64,000 nucleotides of DNA from Haemonchus contortus (Eukaryota > Nematoda > Chromadorea > Rhabditida > Trichostrongylidae): positions 11,811,514-11,875,513 of the forward strand of contig LS997562.1 in NCBI GenBank assembly GCA_000469685.2, read 5' to 3'. The notes beneath the pieces are model-generated. The model had not been told where the DNA came from, did no database searches, and saw only the letters and a list, made by a program, of their open reading frames with translations. Positions 11,151 to 22,551 of the stretch are shown piece by piece; position 1 is the stretch's first letter, and each line of letters opens with the position of its first letter. Made by a program: the position numbers and the translations under genes.

Positions 11151-11298
11151 TGTCCTTGCCAGAATTCTTCTGCCCATGACTTAACTACATATTAATAGGC
11201 ATTACTTGTGACATTACTTTTAGAATGTTTTGATATCCTTGCCAGAATTCTTCTACCCACGACTTAACTACATATTAATAGGCATTACTTGTGACATT
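11151..11298 (+). repeat. Tandem duplication in the 3' flank of the repeat-protein gene
   Basis: A segment of about 66 bp (CCTTGCCAGAATTCTTCT through CATTACTTGTGACATT) occurs twice, about 83 bp apart, directly after the stop codon at 11146. The two copies differ at only a few bases. Confidence 0.8.
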
Positions 11299-11384
11299 TG
11301 ACAATAACAAATTATTTATTTATACATTGTTAGACATTTTTAAATGTTTGGTATCAATATCACATATCGTCCAAAGGAAATAGC

Positions 11385-13010
11385 CGGATTTAGTGTGTCA
11401 GTTTGTTGGTCGGTTTGTCTGCCAGTCTGTCTGCCTTCCGTTAAACGAAAGAACGTTTCATGGTCATGATAGAGATAATAATGTGGAAAAACACCGCAAA
11501 TTGGGAGGAAAATACAGTTAAGTGGAACCCAAGTAGGTCCCTCACTGGGATGTTGGCGGTAGCTCTGTACTTGATGAAGCGATTATGCTCTTACTAGTTG
11601 GTTCGCCTGACAACGCCGAGCATGTCTCCTTTTTTGATGAAGTTGTAGTGATCGGCTAACTCTCCACTCCTTTTTTGAAACAAATAATAGTTTCCTGCAC
11701 ACGAAATTTGACACAGGACTGATAGGTCCTGTGTCAAATTTGCACTGAAACACTGATAGGCAGTGCAGACGGTATTCAGTAAAAGTCGGTACTCATGCCT
11801 CCAATTGGAAGTATCGATCTTTCGCACCCTTTCTCAAAAGTGAATGCCCAATAAAGATCGCTCAGGCAACCAAAGCCTTGGGCGGTACATACAAATGTTT
11901 CGAGCAAAGAAAACACCATTATCAGATGTTGTCATCAATGGACCGTTCTCTTTACGAAGATATCATTATCTGAGAATTCAAAGTTGCTGGCGGTCGGATA
12001 AAATTTGTCGCGAGTGATATTGAAAAATTAGGATCCTTTAACAGTTCACAAACCTTGGTGAGTAGCGGTCGTAATCTAATAGCAAGAAATGAACAAGATT
12101 TTCATCTGCTTACCGTAGTGCCATTAATTGGTGCCTATGACTGTTTTTACCACTCACTTTTGTCACCCTACTCTACCATCCCGTCTTATCGGAAAGAACA
12201 TACTGAGCAGTCAAAGCAACATCGTAAAGACCGGATGCGTTTGGATTCTGATTGGTAGGTGGCTCTCGCTCAATCAGACTCCTCATCTTCTCTACACAGT
12301 TATTATCGGTTCGTGTCACCGACTACCTAGATCCCGCCATATCCTACATCACTTATTGAATTGCCGCGGTTCTAATGTTAATAAGAAAAGCTGTAATCCT
12401 ACCAAATTCAAACTGTTCAGGCCACGGAAACGGGAGATACGAATTCCCGCTCGAATATTTACTCTGCGGAAGCCCCTCGGCCAAGGTCTGGCTATGCTAC
12501 CTGCCATAAGTTTACCATCCTGTCACTTGTACTCCTACCACATTCCAACGATATAGGTTCACGTGAAAGGAGTTATGAATTTGCGATTCACAAATTTTAT
12601 CGCGCACACCCGACCTCCTGTGGGCGGAGTCTGGCCATGCTACCTGCCATCAGTGTTCTCATCCCGCCTTTGGTGTTCCTACCAAATTCCAACGCTCTAG
12701 GTCCACATAAACAGGTGTTATAAGTTTGCGGTGCAAAAATTCTATCGCATTCATTTCGCTCCCTGTAGGCGGGGTCCGGCCATGCTATCTGTCGCAAGTG
12801 TTCTCATCCTGTCCCGCACACTCCTAACGAATTTGAACTCTTTAGGTCCACGACGCCTGGAGTTATAAATACCTCCCAATACTTTCTTCGAGTATGCCCG
12901 CCCCCTATAGGCTTCATCTGGTCCTGCTGCCTGCCATAAGTGTTCCCATCCTGTCCCCACACTGCTATCAGATTTGAACTATCTAGGTCCACGGGAACGG
13001 GAGTTATCCT
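11385..13010 (+). repeat. Long unclassified repeat, copy C
   Basis: Starts with GTGTGTCAGTTTGTTGGTCG simple sequence and carries the family body (TAGCGGTCGTAATCTAATAG at 12061, shared with 28.5 and 34.8 kb). It ends in tandem units of about 143 bp between about 12480 and 13010, each with AAGTGTT(C/T)(C/T)CATCC and GGAGTTAT boxes. It meets copy B head to head at about 13010-13060. No recognised ORF. Confidence 0.65.
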
Positions 13011-14850
13011 TACTTTATATAAGTGCTCGCGTCTGTCTGTCCGTCCGTCTGTCTTTTTGTCTGTTTATACGGAAATTCATAACTCCTGTCTCCGTAGACC
13101 TAGGAAGTTCAAATTTTGGTAGGAGCATAGGCGGCAGGATGGGATCACATATGGTGGATGGCAGGACCGGAACCCGTCCACAGGGGGCGGGGTTTGTGCG
13201 AACAAAATGTTCCAGTGTAAAATAATGAATCCTGTCTTAGTGGACCTAGAAAATTCGAATTCGGTAAGAGTACCCGAGGGAGGGTGGGAACATTAGTGGT
13301 GGGTGGCAGGGTCGAGCCCCAAAGGGCGAGGTTGGCGCCAAAACTGTCAATTTGGCCCTAGGGCCTTCAAAGTTGGCAGGAGTAAAGGCGGCAGGATGGG
13401 AACACTTATATAGTAGGTGGGAGGACTGGCCTCCGCCCATAGGAGACGGGGTGTGCGCAAATTGGCTCTTCGGCGCTAGAACTTGGTAGGAAGGCAGGCA
13501 ACAGTATGCGTACACTTATGGGCTGGATATCGACCACTGGGGGCGGGGAGTGTGCGAACTAAATGTCTGAGCAAAAATCCATAACTCCCGATCCAGTGGA
13601 CTTAGAGAGCAAAATCAACAGGAGTAGAGGGGGCAGGATGGGAAAATTGACGATAGAGGAGGCCATAGAGAACAAGATCCAATCACCAGTTGAATAACAG
13701 CGCCTTTGTTGTTTACGATTTAGCTATGATTTTTTGATATGTTTCATTCGACAAGACCGGTAAGTGCACTGATAGGGACCGATTATGAAATTTGGTTCTT
13801 TTCTTGCTTACGACCGCTACCCAGCGAAGTTTGCGATTCAGTGAAGGATCACGGCTTCTCTCTGCTTTGATATCATTCATAGCAAAACTTATCCGACCGC
13901 TAACAATCTCGGATTCTCATTCAATGATGTATAGAGGAAAGGAGCTGCATTATTGCATTACTATGACTCGACAACATTTGTGAGTACCATTGAAGGCATT
14001 GAGTGCCTACCACTTAACACGTTGACGACGAGACCGTTTGAAGGCGCTGACTAATCGTCGGTTACCATTGGCGGAACTCGTCCCACGGGACAGTCACCTA
14101 TTGAATTTGATGTATTCATGAGAATTAAGATTCTATTTGTGTGAAGCGAGTAAAAACTCCTGGAAACAAAAGAAAAACTTGTATCCTGTCAAGATCTGGG
14201 TGAATTCTCCAAAATCATGGGCTTTGTAGACCATCTCGGTGTATGAGGCTTTAAATCGTGAACATTTATAGAAAGCACTATTTAAACGTATGGCGGAAAC
14301 AAGATTAGGGGTAAGGCGCCAGTTGTTGGAAGGAGTCCAAATTTTAATTGTTGTCTGATATGATGTATGACTCCTGACTCGATGCTTAATATTTCCATAA
14401 AAACTTTAGATTTAGATGGATCATGGGTCGACGCTGAAGTTAGTGAGTAAATAAGTAAATGTAGAATATGAAATAAAAAAAACCTGAGAATTTCTTCATT
14501 TGGCTGACTACAGTACTGTCGGTCACCATTGACCGACATTGTCGTCAACGTGTTAAATCTTCAATGGTCATTATTCTTAACACCAACAGCGACAGGTCGA
14601 ACAGACAGATTCTAATCAAAGGCTTAGGCATCGGCACATTTTGAATATCGTTTGCATGCCCTATTGTTCCTCTATCGAGCTTCATGTTCCGAAAAGCATC
14701 ATTCAGTGTTTTCAGCGAAGGAGTGTTTGCTGTTTGCCGTCATCACAACTCTATTATAAGGAGGGGGCCCGGCGTAGGCCGGGCGTCCGACTGTCTCTTT
14801 ATATAGAGCGGTAATTTTGTGTGTCTGTTTGTATGCCCGTTTGTGCGTCC
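13010..14850 (-). repeat. Long unclassified repeat, copy B (interrupted by a TTAA MITE)
   Basis: Inverted relative to copy C, starting at ACTTTATATAAGTGCTCGCG and CTGTCTGTCCGTCCG. Tandem units run to about 13640, then the body aligns closely with copy A (for example ACTTATCCGACCGCTAA at 13886 and 6829, and AATATCGTTTGCATGCCC at 14644 and 7588). A piggyBac-like MITE sits at 14018-14552. The family end near 14755-14790 has a GGCCCGGCGTAGGCCGGGCG hairpin. Confidence 0.65.
14018..14552. mobile_element. piggyBac-like MITE flanked by TTAA
   Basis: A 535-bp insertion with perfect 12-bp terminal inverted repeats (CACGTTGACGAC) and TTAA on both sides (14014-14017 and 14553-14556). The paralogous copy A has a single, uninterrupted CTACCGGTTAAACC at the same place (about 7500), so the target-site duplication can be read directly. 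Subterminal GGTTACCATTGGCGG/GGTCACCATTGACCG boxes are also inverted. An 88-codon minus frame inside shows no transposase motif. TTAA duplication is characteristic of piggyBac; the TIR sequence itself is not one I recognise. Confidence 0.8.
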
Positions 14851-15185
14851 TTCCTCACGTAGGCACAACGAGGAGTGCGAATGTCAAGTGAGCGTGGTGA
14901 GGAAACAGTTATCAAATGGGAAGTGAACCGATACTGTTCATATTGATCCTCTAACAAGTCGTAGGTAAGCGCTAATGGGTATGTGGTGCGCGCATTAGCG
15001 TGCGTAACCCAACTGGTATATACTATATATCCGGTCAAACCACACACTGACGCACACACAAACAAACAAACAAACACACCGACAAACCAATAGACACTTA
15101 GCGAATTACATAAAGTAGGATAGTCTGAAGTGTGTCCTTACCCACTATGAGTAATTCGCCAAGTGTGTCTGTTGGTTTGTCGGTG
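14785..15185. repeat. TTTATATAGAG/TGTGTCTG simple-sequence repeat module
   Basis: Starts TCTCTTTATATAGAGCGGTA then GTGTGTCTGTTTGTATGCCC, has a short body (GAAACAGTTATCAAATGGGA, CCTCTAACAAGTCGTAGGTA) and ends in inverted ACACACAAAC sequence near 15050-15100. The body recurs at 24790-24960 and 25140-25230. It is a dispersed repeat without coding content. Confidence 0.55.
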
Positions 15186-15196
15186 TGTTTGTGTGT

Positions 15197-15455
15197 GTCG
15201 GCGGGGGGACGAAACTTAAGTGCGTCCGAGGATGCACGCGACGAATTGCGCGGCGAAGTGCGTAGCGGTTCGAACTACCCTGGCGCCTACCATTTGTACC
15301 GTTTGGGTCCAAATTTGAAGTAGAATAGATTAGTATGGTCGGCTAATCCTACTAATCTACTCTAGTTCAAGTTTGTGCCCCGATAATAGACGCCAGAGTC
15401 GTTCGAATCGCCACGCACTTGATGGCGCAATTTGCCGCGCGCATACTCGGACGTC
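15197..15455. repeat. Foldback element with ~120-bp arms, copy 1
   Basis: Left arm (AAGTGCGTCCGAGGATGCAC at about 15219) and right arm (reverse complement, ending near 15455) match over about 120 bp around a centre near 15330-15345 (GGTCGGCTAATCC). The same structure is at 59033-59295 with very similar sequence. No ORF; a hairpin-type MITE. Confidence 0.75.
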
Positions 15456-15668
15456 CATCCATCAATACTTATACACGCATACGCAATATTAGCGATTTCT
15501 ACAAGGTGAATTGAGAGGAAAATTGTTACTTGATGATATTATCTAATAATAACATGACATTAGGCGAATTGCCGAAATAAAGCACATAAATGCTTTTATT
15601 CTTGTAAATTTTCGAGTAACTACACTTCGATAAATTTTTAGAGACAATTTGCCTCACTAAAGTACATT

Positions 15669-16063
15669 TCAGTCAACATAGAACATATTACACGTTTTAC
15701 CAGCAAGTTTGCATGGTTCCATGTGGCAGCCTGGTCGGCCAGCGCTTTTCCATTTGTCGTACCTAGCGAGAACTTCATGATGGAAATCACGAATAACATT
15801 TCCCGGTAACGACTTTATCTCTTCCCTGAAACATTGTTGCGCATGAGTGAAGAAATCGAACCCTTTTACCAGAAGCATCTCTGAATAAGTTGTTTCGTGA
15901 AGCTATACGTCATGCACACGTAAGTTTTTTTCTCAAGCAACCTAAGAAACTTCGAATCCAACGGAGGACAACAACTCCCATACTGATTATGTAAATAACT
16001 AGCGGAGCGAAAAACATTCATGATTCTATACAACAAGTGGTCGTACCCCTTCCCACTTGTCAA
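15669..16063 (-). pseudogene. Unknown Cys-containing coding fragment with a frame change
   Basis: Two overlapping minus frames look like ordinary protein. Upstream piece (16063-15866) includes YRIMNVFRSASYLHNQYGSC; the downstream piece (15878-15669) includes REEIKSLPGNVIRDFHHEV and ends KTCNMFYVD. They overlap by 13 bp in different frames near CAGAGATGCTTCTGG, and no acceptable intron reconciles them, so a frameshift is likely. No family recognised. It could be the 3' part of a decayed gene or of a transposable element. Confidence 0.35.
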
Positions 16064-16079
16064 TTCCTTTATGACACTG

Positions 16080-17330
16080 TTGCACAGCCGGTCCCTTTAC
16101 ATTCTATAGGCTAAATGATTTCAGGCTAAGCATGGATTTTTTGGACTTCGTGGGGCAAAACGACGAGAACTCCTCTATTCGGTACAATTGACCACCAGGA
16201 GATTTTACAACTCGAACGTTTCGTGGATACCGGGTTTCTACCGTACTAACGCTCAACGACGAATGAATTTACTGATTTTTAGTGAGCTTGGAATGTCTCT
16301 CCTTTTACATGAACAACGCATCCTTGCACCTTCGCCACTTGTAAAATGACATTCCTCCCGTAAATCGTTCTAACAATGATCGAAGTACACGGAAATGAAC
16401 ATGGTTAATCAATTCATTTTCCCGAGTCAGAGGTTTTTCTTTTGGTTGAGAGCTGGTACCGATCTTGCTGTTCACTTTATGGGCAGAATTGTAATGGGCG
16501 GTTTTAGAACGAAGTCATTTGATGTATTGAAGATATATCGATGACTGCTTCATCATGACGTTTACGCAGCTCGAAATGGACAAGTGTTTTGGATTTACGA
16601 ATGAACAGTCACAGTAGTCACAGTACATCGAACACACACGAGAGAAACCGCATAACGGTCGACTCACCTACCTGAACACACAAGCCATTGTGTTCAGAGG
16701 TGTTGTTATAGGTAGCGTAAAGCTAGATCGAAGAATATCGGAAGTCATACTACACCATATCACCCAGAAATCGATCAGCGTGCAGTCGTCAACAACGTGA
16801 TTCCCAACAGCATTATCAAGCAACGGCTAGTTCGAACATGGTCGAACAACACTGCATGCTTGACAGCGCTTTAGAAACTATTGTACGATATGTCTATACA
16901 GGGAAACAGATGATTGCGCACTCATAGGCGCAATCTGCCAGCTAGAATGTCGGACATTCGGATCACCTTTTATCGGTGGGACAGGAAGGCAACTGGCTAT
17001 ACGGATAAAAGAAAAGCTAGTATGAAGCACAGTAACCTTATGACAGCGCTCTGTCGACATGACGGTGAGGAGTAGAACAGCGACAATTGAAACGAGGTGC
17101 ACAATATCAGCGGTAAAGATGGAAACTTCAGAAGGAAATTCATTAGAGGTTTCCGGTTTCTGCAAAGGAATCCCAAAATAAACAGCAGTGTCAGTCCAGA
17201 ACCAGTGAACTCCTACCAAACTTACCGCTTTGCTATGACCCATGGTCAGTAGCATCACAATGTGGTCTCCTAATCATAAGTAGAAGTACCATTCGTTACG
17301 ATCAACTGTGGCGACAGCGGATTCCATCCT
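16080..17330. other. 1.2 kb without a supported gene
   Basis: Short open frames only. The minus frame at 16878-17258 (126 codons) has a hydrophobic stretch but no flanking splice signals or family match. Weak resemblance of a minus frame near 16200 to ribosomal protein L34 was judged too poor to annotate. Confidence 0.45.
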
Positions 17331-17339
17331 CTTCAACTG

Positions 17340-18350
17340 TGGAACCTGACGAGTATTTCTTAAAGTGGGTAGTTCTACAAAGAGCTGCTCTAGAAGGACT
17401 AAACACTGCTGGATATTGTCAATGATCTCGAGTTGCGTTAGGACTTTTGAAGAAGACGATCATGATCAAGATCTTTCGGTCATTGAAGAGTGCTGATTCG
17501 ATGGATACCTCATACCTTGCGGTTGGTTCGGGCAACATCCATGTATCCATATGTTGATCTCTTCTCCTCCCTTTGCATCGCGAGGAGTTTCGAAAAGGCC
17601 TAGTTAATCAAGATGATAACTGGATGTTCTGTCATTCCAACATAACCGCGTAAAAGAGTTGTCTGCTGCCTAAAACAGAAGAGCCGCCTGTGCAAGCAAA
17701 TCGACATTCACTCCAAAAAGGTCCTTCAATGCTCTTTCTGGAAATCGAGAGGAATGCCGCACTGCAAGCTGCTCTCGCAGGGGCATAATGTCGCCTTTTG
17801 AGAAAAGCTCGTAGTTACTGCTTCCGTTTACGCCACTCAGCTTCAAAAATTTGTCGAAGCCATTCAGGAAGGAGGGCCGAAACGAGCTTCACCCTTTCAT
17901 GATAACGCCCGACCGCCTTAGTTAATGATAGCCACGAAAAACTTGAAGAGCTAGGCTGGGAATCCGTACCACATCATCCATACTGCCTAACACAGTCCCC
18001 TCTGGTAAGTACTTGTTGCGCCCGATAAGGGCTAATCTGGCTGCGGAAACTCGCACGAAATTCGATGGCACAAGTGAGGCTGTCGCCAACTTCTTCGTCT
18101 CGCAATCTCCCCGATCGCTGACCTGCTCGGAAGATGGTGTGCATGGGTGATTAACGGTGGCGATTATTCTGTTGATTGGCTACTCCTGATGCTGAATAAA
18201 AAAAGAAAAGAGAAGAGTGGGGAGCTTATCAAGGGTCACAAAGTTGGTAAAATAACTGCAGTTTTCAAAACAAAGAACTTTCCCATTGCGCGCTGCGGCG
18301 AAGTAACAGTGATTAACGAAACATCAAGTAAAAACGAGACCTATTAAGAC
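17340..18350 (+). mobile_element. Decayed mariner-type transposon (second, unrelated copy)
   Basis: Plus-strand translation across several frames gives the mariner landmarks in order: LLLPLHREEF near 17560, KSRLCKQIDIHSKKVLQCSFW near 17680, VEAIQEGGPKRA near 17855, FHDNARPP near 17898 (the HDNARPH signature carrying the second catalytic Asp), LKSLAGNPYHIIHTA near 17950, and a C-terminal VINGGDYSVDW near 18150. Many stops and frameshifts interrupt it. TIRs were not found. It differs in sequence from the 7955-9224 mariner. Confidence 0.6.
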
Positions 18351-18639
18351 TTTTCGACCAAACTATTACGCAGTAGCGACCGAAAGTCATTGGTGAAACG
18401 CCTTCCTGATCGTAACTTTTTTCTAATGAGGGATTCGAGAAAAATTCTGACATGTCGAGCCTCAACTTGGACCAAACTGTAATAGTTTACAACTTTTCAC
18501 TTCAAAATTGGGTGATCACGGGATACGTGCAGGGGTTTACTACAGAAGCGTTTTTTTAGCGATGATTGCATTCTTTGCACCACAATTGTACACGACGTTA
18601 GTACTCGTACACTCAAGGCATACATAGAAGGACAGAAGT

Positions 18640-19500
18640 CACACAGGGAGTTAGGCAGGCAGCAGTACACATGAAGGAATTGGCCATGAAAGTCACGATT
18701 TCATGGTTGGAAGGTTCTTCATAGCAGACAATTTCTTCTATTACTCAACCCTGTCAGGTCAGGAACTCTGCTTGCACTGCTGAGAGAATGGGAAGACTCC
18801 GAAGTGCTTTTCAGTAAAGGACAGGAGGACCACACCTCGGTCGAGGGCCGACCCTCGCCTCACTATAGCTGACAATGCCGCTGGGTTACGCGCGAGCGAT
18901 TGGACCATTCTTAGTCGGTGGACTGTAGGGAGCCGCCTAAACAAGCAGGTATTTATGGGAGGCGTCCAGCGGAGAAGCCTTTCATCAGTGTGAAAAACTG
19001 GAGAGCAAGAGCGGAGTTTGCGCGCCGCCATCTCAACTCAATTTCGACTGACTGCAGTAGAGTTCTTTCTACAAATGAGAGCAAGTTCAATTAGTTTGGA
19101 ATGGTATACGATACGGACGAGGTCCAGCTAAGGAAAAGTTCAATCTACACGACACACCACCCGAAACCACCAGCATGACGGAGAAAGAGTGACGGCACGC
19201 GGTGCCTTCTTCTTGAGGGGACTGGGCCGTATTTTGAAAATTGACGGCACGATGACAGGGGAGTACTACAAGAACATTATGGTCGACACCTTCTCGCCTT
19301 GCGCATAGCATCACATGCTCGCAGGATAGGTCGTTATCCTATACACACTTCAGTGGTGAAAATAGCCTTCAGCGCACAGCGAACCAGACTTCTAGGGCGG
19401 CCAAGCCAGTCATCGGATACGGATCCGTATAGAGCGCATGTGGGAAAAGCTAAAAAGATTCGTAGAATCAGTGAAGAAATTCGCTTGACAAGCGAAGGCG
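18640..19500 (+). mobile_element. Decayed Tc1-like transposase relic
   Basis: Pieces of a Tc1/Tc3-type transposase appear in order on the plus strand: a DNA-binding part (LTIADNAAGLRASDWTILSR, TVGSRLNKQVF) at 18855-18950, a KFN-like stretch near 19085-19140, GTGPYFEN near 19215, and GRPSQSSDTDPYRAHVGKAK near 19395-19455, matching the WPSQSPDLNPIEHLWE signature. Stops and frameshifts show it is dead. Ends were not identified. Confidence 0.55.
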
Positions 19501-19639
19501 TGGAACACCATACCAGTGTCTACCATTCGCTAATTAACCGACTCGATGTCTCCCCGTTGCGATACTTTCATCAGAAGCAGAGGCTTTCCTACCAAATATC
19601 TAGTTTTTAGTGTTTCAAATGTTGTTATTTCGAAATAAA

Positions 19640-20540
19640 GCGGTTCTTCTTAGGTTATGCTGATTACTTTGATGACTTCAGTGACCGATAGAATTTGCCA
19701 TTAAACGTGTCATTCGCAGCTACACTGCACTGGCCAAAAATTCAAGGCACCAAGCGCAACCTTTTTATAAACCGTTCAGTTACCTCGTGAACCATCTACA
19801 CTCAGCTGCCTCCTCCGTCTCGCGTGCCATCTTTGAGTCATCCACTGCATCCATCACACACATAAAGAAGATATCGCCAACATTTTCAAACTGAGACATG
19901 GCAAGCTGTCTGAAAATAAGGGTGGTGTACAAAAACCTTATCATTTAAATAGGAAGCAAAAAAAAAAACAACACTAGAAAACCGGCTGAAGAATGCGTCA
20001 TGCACGTGTTTACGGCACTGAAATCTGATCGAGGCTTTGCCATCAATTTCTTGCAAGCACCACCTACCGCGCACGGCATTTTCATCAGCATAGAATTATG
20101 CGAAGCTTTTTTGGTTTTAACGATGATTGATAGGAAGCTAGTGGCAATACCCGCCATGAACCACGAAATCAAGAGTCGCTCTGGTTAATACAGTGTGGTG
20201 CAATTACCAAACCCATCTCTAGAACAAGATGTTAAGAAGAGGTTAGTATAAGACATATATTCACTAATACGCAACAAGTGGACTAAGAAAGCATCAAGCA
20301 GAAGATATGCAGGGGCAACAGAGGGCTGCATTTCATAAGGTACCCACCACACTCGAACGCGCATGTAAGACATGTAAGACAATAACAATAACAATAACTG
20401 CTCTCAATAATAACATTGTAAGTATATTCTTGTGATTCGTATATTTCCAACATGCACTGAGGTGGTGTCGTCGAAGAAAGTGCTGTGAATCTTCTTCAGC
20501 TCTTTGAATTTAAACTGAGTTCACCAATTGGATCGTTTAA
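19640..20540. other. 0.9 kb without a supported gene
   Basis: No coding unit recognised. The sequence at 19721-19750 (TACACTGCACTGGCCAAAAA) resembles a Tc1-type terminal repeat, but no matching inverted end was found. Confidence 0.4.
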
Positions 20541-20555
20541 GTTAATAACCATCTA

Positions 20556-21670
20556 CAGGGTGCGCCATAAATATAGTAACAACTTTTCAGACCTCCGTAA
20601 TTTCCTTGTTTGAAGGGTTTCTCCAGATCTGCACCTCCCTTTACTTTTATGATGTACCTTAGCCCACATATTTACTTTGGTACTCTCAATTCGTCAAATT
20701 TCGAAAGACGGTAGAGCTTCGTAGACATCAACCAACCGTTCCGTCCTTGCGCGCTTTTGAAGAGTGCTCTTCCGGGTTCGTTCCTCGTTTCAACATTTCC
20801 CACGTGACAGTCTCTTGGATCGCGTTGCGTACACAGGTCAATAACAAACCTCAATACGGTCGTCTTGTCTCACCTACGACCCCTTTTCCGAATACAATTC
20901 TTTGGGAAGGAGTAAGCTGCGGAACCTGCAGAAACACCACAAAAATGGCCGCGGCACGCGCTTCGACACACATTTTTTTGACTAAAGGATGTTCAGCGTG
21001 GAAGAAATGATGAGATCCCAAAGTATACATATATTCTACACCAAGAGGGCTGAAGCCGTTGAGAAGAGTCAGATCGCCTTTCAAAGCCATTATTCCTCTT
21101 TCATGATAGTCTGGGCTAGAGTCTATCATTAGAGCGATATCGCGAATTTTGGTCAAGCGAGGTACAAGATTTACTCCGCACCTCTTTAAGAAGGGGTTTC
21201 CTGAAAGGGTGCAGTAGAGGGTCAAAGATTTTTCTGGAGATCCGATTTGAAAACAACGGCGCACTTGCTCATGAATGGGAAAAGATCGAGACTGGTGGTG
21301 AAGAAGTGTTCGCGACCATATCCCATCCTTCTACGAATTTTCCGGATCACAATGTGATGGGTCACTGGATATAGCCCAGACTAGAGAGGAAGGCCTGCGC
21401 TTCAAAATGCACCACTATTGCTGCCTCTAAGGAATCATTGAAAAAATCCTAGGCTGGAGTTTTTCAAGTATCTTTGCGTGCCGCCGTCGATAAGTAGCCG
21501 CAGCATCTTTGAACTATAATTAGTACAGGAAACGGTTATATGAGATGACCGTGTGTTTGTTTTGTAGATGCGATGCATAGTAAATAGTTCACATGAATTC
21601 ACCGTGTATCAATATTAACTCCTGTTTCTGTAGCCAAATTACTTTCTTACCATATTTATGGCGCACCCCG
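20556..21670 (-). mobile_element. 1.1 kb Tc1/mariner-superfamily element with intact ends
   Basis: Terminal inverted repeats of about 25 bp (left CAGGGTGCGCCATAAATATA, right reversed CGGGGTGCGCCATAAATATG) flanked by TA at 20554-20555 and 21671-21672. The minus strand carries remnants compatible with a transposase C-terminus (LTPSQRIVFGKG near 20890, and RNAIQETVTWEMLKRG near 20810-20760, as in RxAI...TPEML-type tails), with at least one frame change. The 137-codon open stretch at 21264-20851 is probably its central part, though I cannot identify catalytic residues. Confidence 0.7.
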
Positions 21671-21679
21671 TAGATACGT

Positions 21680-22370
21680 ACCACCTCTACCATCAAGTTT
21701 GATCCCTCACTTGTTTCTTGAGAGTGTATGCGATAAAAAGTATTATGCCGTGCTATTTACCTCTCTAAACCACATAGTGTACAAACAGGTACAACATTTG
21801 GTTTAACCAGCCATTAACCACCAAAAAATTATACAGCAAAGTGGTGCAGTGTCGATCTTCGGATCACAAAATTGGCTAGAAAAGTCTAATCTCAATAATT
21901 GGCAGCAAAGATGTTCCCCCCGTTCCGCGTGGTACAACAGCTATCATTTTTGAGCCGGCGAGAGTCGATTTCTGTCATAACGGATGCCTCAATCGTGTTC
22001 AGTAAGTGAAACTGCTGAAGATGCTAATATCTAGCCGAATACATTACTAGATGTAGAGCCTTAGAAAGTAAATGCTAACATTGGGACGATCGCTCAAGTG
22101 AAAACCCCATTAGTTCAAACATCGGAAATTAGATGGTTCGTCAGGTAATAGGAAATAGCCGCGGACGCAGACAAAACTCCAGCACCAGCATGAAAAACGA
22201 TCCAGGCGGTGTTTATGAGCGGAGCAACATCACGGTTTTTTCGTGGCCGATTGGTACTCTTCAAAGTGAATTCTCATCCACAGACACATCAATAACACCC
22301 CTCCAAAAGCCGTTCAGCGAACATGGAAAGCGAGTTCGGACCCGTCATCACACACGGTGATGTGTGTATC
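21680..22370. other. 0.7 kb between transposon and Nudix exons, no supported exon
   Basis: The missing 3' exons of the Nudix gene were sought here on the minus strand. One open minus frame near 22230-22140 (INTAWIVFHAGAG...) has plausible composition but does not resemble a Nudix C-terminus and is not annotated as an exon. Confidence 0.4.
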
Positions 22371-22551
22371 GATTTAAATGGTCACTTCCACATAAGTTCC
22401 TTCCTTATTAAAGCAGGGAACTTGCTCACAGCAAAAGTAGTACGAGTAGCAAGAAACACAATTAAAATTTGAAACCATTAGAGTGGTTTTCCTATGAACA
22501 TTTAATTGTAGAAAAGGCAGAGATCCCACAAAGAAGGTTTGTCTAACATAC

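Noticed and set aside
16150..16380. Minus frame with VRVVKSPGGQLYR resembling ribosomal protein L34
   Set aside because: Similarity is limited to about eight residues; neighbouring sequence does not continue the L34 pattern and contains stops.
16878..17258. 126-codon minus ORF with a hydrophobic segment
   Set aside because: Next to a decayed mariner; no family, splice or signal evidence to support it.
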